This document shows, piece by piece, positions 6,752 to 9,014 of a stretch of DNA of 9,014 nt. The position numbers were made by a program, and so were the translations under genes. The stretch comes from an uncultured delta proteobacterium. Lineage in GTDB: Bacteria; Desulfobacterota; Syntrophorhabdia; Syntrophorhabdales; Syntrophorhabdaceae. The stretch is taken from NCBI GenBank assembly GCA_903872255.1, contig CAIQJW010000130.1:1-9014 (forward strand), written 5' to 3'. Position 1 is the first letter of the stretch. Each line of letters opens with the position of its first letter. The notes under the pieces were generated by a model. It worked only from the letters and a program-made list of their open reading frames with translations. It ran no database searches and was not told where the DNA came from.

Positions 6752-7075
6752 TTATTCTTTCAGCATTACTACAGATACCGCGTATGATCTTTCGTGCGAA
6801 ATGCTGACATCATCGTACCGCTTGCCGTGGTACATGATGAAAGGCCTTCCGGATTCGCTGAGCACCTCGATATCCGTGAATGTGAGCCGCCGGCCCGATG
6901 CCTTCATGAACGCCTCCTTGGCCGCAAACCTGCCCGCGAGGGACTCTTCCTTCCGCCTCTTCTTCCCGGCATACCTCACCTCGGCAGGCGTAAACACCTT
7001 GTCAAGAAACCTTTCCCCGTACCGCTCGACCATCGCCGCGATACGGCGGATATCGACTATATCTATACCTATCAT
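6752..7075 (-). CDS. acpS: Holo-[acyl-carrier-protein] synthase, short form
   Basis: This 107-residue enzyme transfers 4'-phosphopantetheine from CoA to the serine of acyl carrier protein, enabling fatty acid synthesis. It shows GIDIVDIRRI (3-12, with metal-binding D5), LDKVFTPAE (24-32), SLAGRFAAKEAFMKA (45-59, with metal-binding E54) and SISHERSYAVSVVML (91-105), the AcpS hallmarks. It is roughly 15-20 residues shorter than most AcpS proteins; the missing parts are the loop after the KEAFMKA helix and the helix before SISHE, judged against E. coli AcpS from memory. The catalytic residues remain. No Shine-Dalgarno is visible before the ATG: the bases upstream are a tandem heptamer repeat. 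The start is fixed by the family's N-terminus. Confidence 0.92.
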   Translation of the reverse strand: MIGIDIVDIRRIAAMVERYGERFLDKVFTPAEVRYAGKKRRKEESLAGRFAAKEAFMKASGRRLTFTDIEVLSESGRPFIMYHGKRYDDVSISHERSYAVSVVMLKE

Positions 7076-7083
7076 AATGTCAT

Positions 7084-7118
7084 CGTAAATCGTAAATCGT
7101 AAATCGTAAATCGTTTAT
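7084..7118. repeat. Tandem heptamer array, four CGTAAAT units plus a CGTTTAT variant
   Basis: Four exact copies of CGTAAAT run from 7084 to 7111, followed by CGTTTAT at 7112-7118. The array begins eight bases upstream of the acpS start codon. The same heptamer, in reverse orientation and more diverged, forms a second array at 7139-7173. Confidence 0.95.
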
Positions 7119-7138
7119 CAATATTTCCGCTAGAAGCG

Positions 7139-7173
7139 TTTTACTCTTCACGATTCACGCTTTACGTTTTACG
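7139..7173. repeat. Facing, diverged heptamer array (NTTYACG units)
   Basis: Five consecutive heptamers are readable on the plus strand: TTTTACT, CTTCACG, ATTCACG, CTTTACG and TTTTACG. Their reverse complements are CGTRAAN units, so this array is inverted relative to the one at 7084-7118, with a 20-base spacer (7119-7138) between them. In a minus-strand transcript the two arrays could pair over about four units; the R=G units still pair as G-U. The unit nearest pdxJ contains that gene's TAA stop codon. Confidence 0.85.
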
Positions 7174-7885
7174 ATTTTATCAGTTCTATCATATCCCGAA
7201 CCGCCCGGTCGAGGCCGACGAACAGTGCCCGGGCGATAATGCTGTGCCCGATGCTCAGCTCATTTATTTCCGGGATGACGGCGATCTCGCGCACATTATG
7301 GTAATGGAGTCCGTGCCCTGCATTGACTCCGAGCCCAAGTTCCCTGCCAAGGGAGGCGGCGCGTACTACCTTTTTAAGCTCTTTTTCGCGTATCCGGGAT
7401 GTCCGGGCGTCTGCATAGGCACCCGTATGTATCTCGATCATATCGGCGCCGACGCTGGACGAGGCCTTGATCTGGGATTCTTCCGGATCGATAAAGAGGC
7501 TCACCAGAATACCGTGTTTCCTGGCCGCCCTGACAACTTTTTCGATCTTCGCCGCAGACCTTATGACATCGAGGCCGCCCTCTGTTGTAAGTTCCTGGCG
7601 TTTTTCAGGGACGAGGGTGATCATATCGGGCTTCGCCCGCTCGGCAATTTTGGTCATCTCGGGCGTAGCAGCCATTTCCAGGTTAAGCTTCGTTCTCACA
7701 ACGTCGCTTAAGATCTTGAGGTCACGGTCCTTTATATGCCTGCGGTCCTCCCTTAAGTGTATTATAATGCCTCTCGCGCCTGCCATTTCGGCTATTCCGG
7801 CCGCATAGACCGGATCGGGATAGTTTACGCCCCGCGCCTCCCGCAATGTTGCAACATGATCTATGTTCACCATGAGTTCAGGCAT
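7169..7885 (-). CDS. pdxJ: Pyridoxine 5'-phosphate synthase
   Basis: The 238-residue TIM-barrel enzyme closes the pyridine ring from 1-deoxyxylulose 5-phosphate and 3-amino-2-oxopropyl phosphate, the last ring-forming step of the DXP-dependent vitamin B6 pathway. It shows VNIDHVATLREARG (6-19, with H10), IIHLREDRRHI (41-51), catalytic-region E70, LVPEKRQELTTEGG (91-104), IEIHTGAYA (150-158), NAGHGLHYHN (188-197) and ELSIGHSIIARAL (209-221). The length is normal. The ATG has GGAGG seven bases upstream. It follows ybbR after 41 bases. Its last codons run into a heptamer repeat array, and its TAA stop is part of a repeat unit, so the C-terminal serine may have been set by the repeat. Confidence 0.97.
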   Translation of the reverse strand: MPELMVNIDHVATLREARGVNYPDPVYAAGIAEMAGARGIIIHLREDRRHIKDRDLKILSDVVRTKLNLEMAATPEMTKIAERAKPDMITLVPEKRQELTTEGGLDVIRSAAKIEKVVRAARKHGILVSLFIDPEESQIKASSSVGADMIEIHTGAYADARTSRIREKELKKVVRAASLGRELGLGVNAGHGLHYHNVREIAVIPEINELSIGHSIIARALFVGLDRAVRDMIELIKS

Positions 7886-7926
7886 CGTATACCCTCCGTG
7901 ATATAAATATTCGATAACGCAATTGT

Positions 7927-8607
7927 TTACCTTACATCAACAGATGCCGGATTCTCTTTTCCACTGCGTTTTTTTAGTATGATCCTGACGTTATCAGGTT
8001 TCACGCTGGTTCGGTGCATATCTTCAAGATTGAATCCGACATTGACAATCTCTTCATTACGATGAAGGTCCCCGTTTATTGGCAGGGTCTCGATGCCGGT
8101 CATCTTTTCGAGCGATTTTCGCGGGCCTTCAACAAGAACAGACTGGGGAGTGACCTGGGTGATATCGTATCTTCCCCTCCATTTCCTGTCCAGTTTTGGC
8201 ACGACCTTGAGGTTTTTCTCAATGATCCTTTCAACTATCAGCCGCAAGGTCCCCGGCCTCACATCTACGATCTCGATTCCCCTCGGGACATTTACGTTTG
8301 CCTTTGAAAAATTAAATACAGCCTCGCCTTCCTTTACCCCGTTCATATTGATGACAATGCTCACATCGCGGTCTTTCAAGTCCTTAAGCAGCGATACCCG
8401 GCCGCTGACCGTTACAAAGACGCGTTCCGGGTCCATCTTCGTTATCATCATATTCTTGGGAAGGTGGGCTATCGAGACGGGGATCGTCAGGTCTTTCTTC
8501 GGCTCGCCGATCTGAAAGACGACATACCACAGCATAATGGCAAGAACGAGGGAAAGGAGCTTGAGCTTCCAATCCTTGATCACATAGCGTTCGAGCACAT
8601 TTTCCAC
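7927..8607 (-). CDS. ybbR: YbbR-domain membrane protein, likely regulator of the diadenylate cyclase (CdaR)
   Basis: The 226-residue protein has one N-terminal membrane segment (about residues 15-33), preceded by KDWKLKLLSL, the usual opening of YbbR proteins, and then two YbbR-type beta domains outside the membrane (about 38-126 and 132-212). In Firmicutes CdaR/YbbR binds and modulates the diadenylate cyclase CdaA, and the gene order cdaA-ybbR here supports the same partnership. The start is a GTG with AAGGGG about nine bases upstream, 24 bases after cdaA. Many homologues carry three or four YbbR repeats, so this one is on the short side. In related operons glmM commonly follows ybbR; here the next gene is pdxJ. 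Confidence 0.9.
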   Translation of the reverse strand: MENVLERYVIKDWKLKLLSLVLAIMLWYVVFQIGEPKKDLTIPVSIAHLPKNMMITKMDPERVFVTVSGRVSLLKDLKDRDVSIVINMNGVKEGEAVFNFSKANVNVPRGIEIVDVRPGTLRLIVERIIEKNLKVVPKLDRKWRGRYDITQVTPQSVLVEGPRKSLEKMTGIETLPINGDLHRNEEIVNVGFNLEDMHRTSVKPDNVRIILKKRSGKENPASVDVR

Positions 8608-8631
8608 TGCGATATCCCCTTATTAACCGTA

Positions 8632-9014
8632 TTAACTCAATACCTCTTTGAGGACCTTTTTCAGTTCGTCGGTACCGATGTTTGAATGTATCTGGCCGTG
8701 CTGGGCATACGATATTATCCCCCGCTCCTCTGAAACGATGATCGAAACAGCATCCGTGACCTCGGTAATACCGATCGCTGCCCGATGGCGCGTGCCCAGG
8801 TTCTTGTCGATCTCATCCGCTGTCGTAAGAGGAAGCACACAGCCGGCTGAAACGATCCTTCCCTCCCGGATTATCAGTGCGCCGTCGTGCAAAGGCGATG
8901 CAAACTGGAAAATGCTGACGACCAGTTCGGCGTTTACCTCGGCATCAAAACGAACGCCCGCCTCCATGAACTCCTCGAGGCCCACTTCACGTTCAACGAC
9001 AATAAGAGCGCCCA
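8632..9014 (-). CDS. cdaA: Diadenylate cyclase, CdaA type (3' part only)
   Basis: The visible 126 residues are the C-terminal part of a DAC domain, which joins two ATP into c-di-AMP. The frame is open to the right edge, so the N-terminal membrane helices and start lie outside the window. Visible motifs are GALIVVERE at the start, then SPLHDGALIIREGRI with the catalytic DGA (visible residues 43-45) and LGTRHRAAIGITEVTDA with the GTRHR motif (73-77), both needed for catalysis. The FASPLHDGA stretch and the following ybbR gene point to the CdaA class rather than DisA or CdaS. It is the most upstream visible gene of the minus-strand block. Confidence 0.94.
   Translation of the reverse strand, partial: GALIVVEREVGLEEFMEAGVRFDAEVNAELVVSIFQFASPLHDGALIIREGRIVSAGCVLPLTTADEIDKNLGTRHRAAIGITEVTDAVSIIVSEERGIISYAQHGQIHSNIGTDELKKVLKEVLS

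Noticed and set aside
7076..7138. Minus-strand promoter for acpS (TTGATA near 7119-7124)
   Set aside because: A fair -35 match, but the sequence 17 bases downstream (GATTTA) is a poor -10 and is just repeat sequence.
7084..7173. Possible CRISPR array
   Set aside because: The units are only 7 bp and directly adjacent, with no unique spacers; it is a simple tandem repeat in two orientations.

Overview
The window looks like a bacterial chromosome segment of roughly balanced base composition. It carries two gene blocks that converge near position 1440. The gene order on the minus strand (diadenylate cyclase, YbbR, PdxJ, AcpS, NAD(P)HX repair enzyme, TsaE, aspartokinase, citramalate synthase) resembles, from memory, the arrangement in Geobacter and other deltaproteobacteria (Desulfobacterota). 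The citramalate synthase is also of the Geobacter type. The lineage is therefore an inference from gene content and order; no rRNA or other marker gene is present.

Plus strand, 1-1429: the C-terminal part of an FtsX/MacB-type ABC transporter permease runs in from the left edge. A possible 57-residue small ORF follows, starting at a GTG that overlaps the permease stop by four bases. Next come a candidate sigma70-type promoter and a compact GC-rich hairpin. The block ends with a 266-residue protein made only of two phosphoreceiver domains, with no output domain.

Minus strand, 9014-1452 (read right to left): the 3' part of cdaA (c-di-AMP synthesis), ybbR/cdaR (its membrane partner), pdxJ (vitamin B6), acpS (activation of acyl carrier protein), nnrD (repair of hydrated NAD(P)H), tsaE (tRNA t6A modification), lysC (aspartokinase), cimA (threonine-independent isoleucine synthesis), and a stand-alone copy of the LeuA/CimA regulatory domain. 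Spacings are short or negative almost throughout, so this reads as one long operon that begins outside the window. The last three genes are chained by four-base stop/start overlaps (TTGA, then GTGA), which suggests coupled synthesis of an aspartate/isoleucine amino-acid module. The only sizeable gap, between pdxJ and acpS, is filled by two facing arrays of a 7-bp repeat.

The items most worth a second look are: the stand-alone regulatory domain behind cimA; a strong Shine-Dalgarno and ATG pair inside lysC exactly where a separate beta (ACT-domain) subunit would start; the facing heptamer arrays, which supply the pdxJ stop codon and leave acpS without a visible ribosome binding site; the absence of glmM between ybbR and pdxJ; and the small ORF behind the permease gene. 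No wholly new multi-gene system is evident; most of the window is core metabolism.
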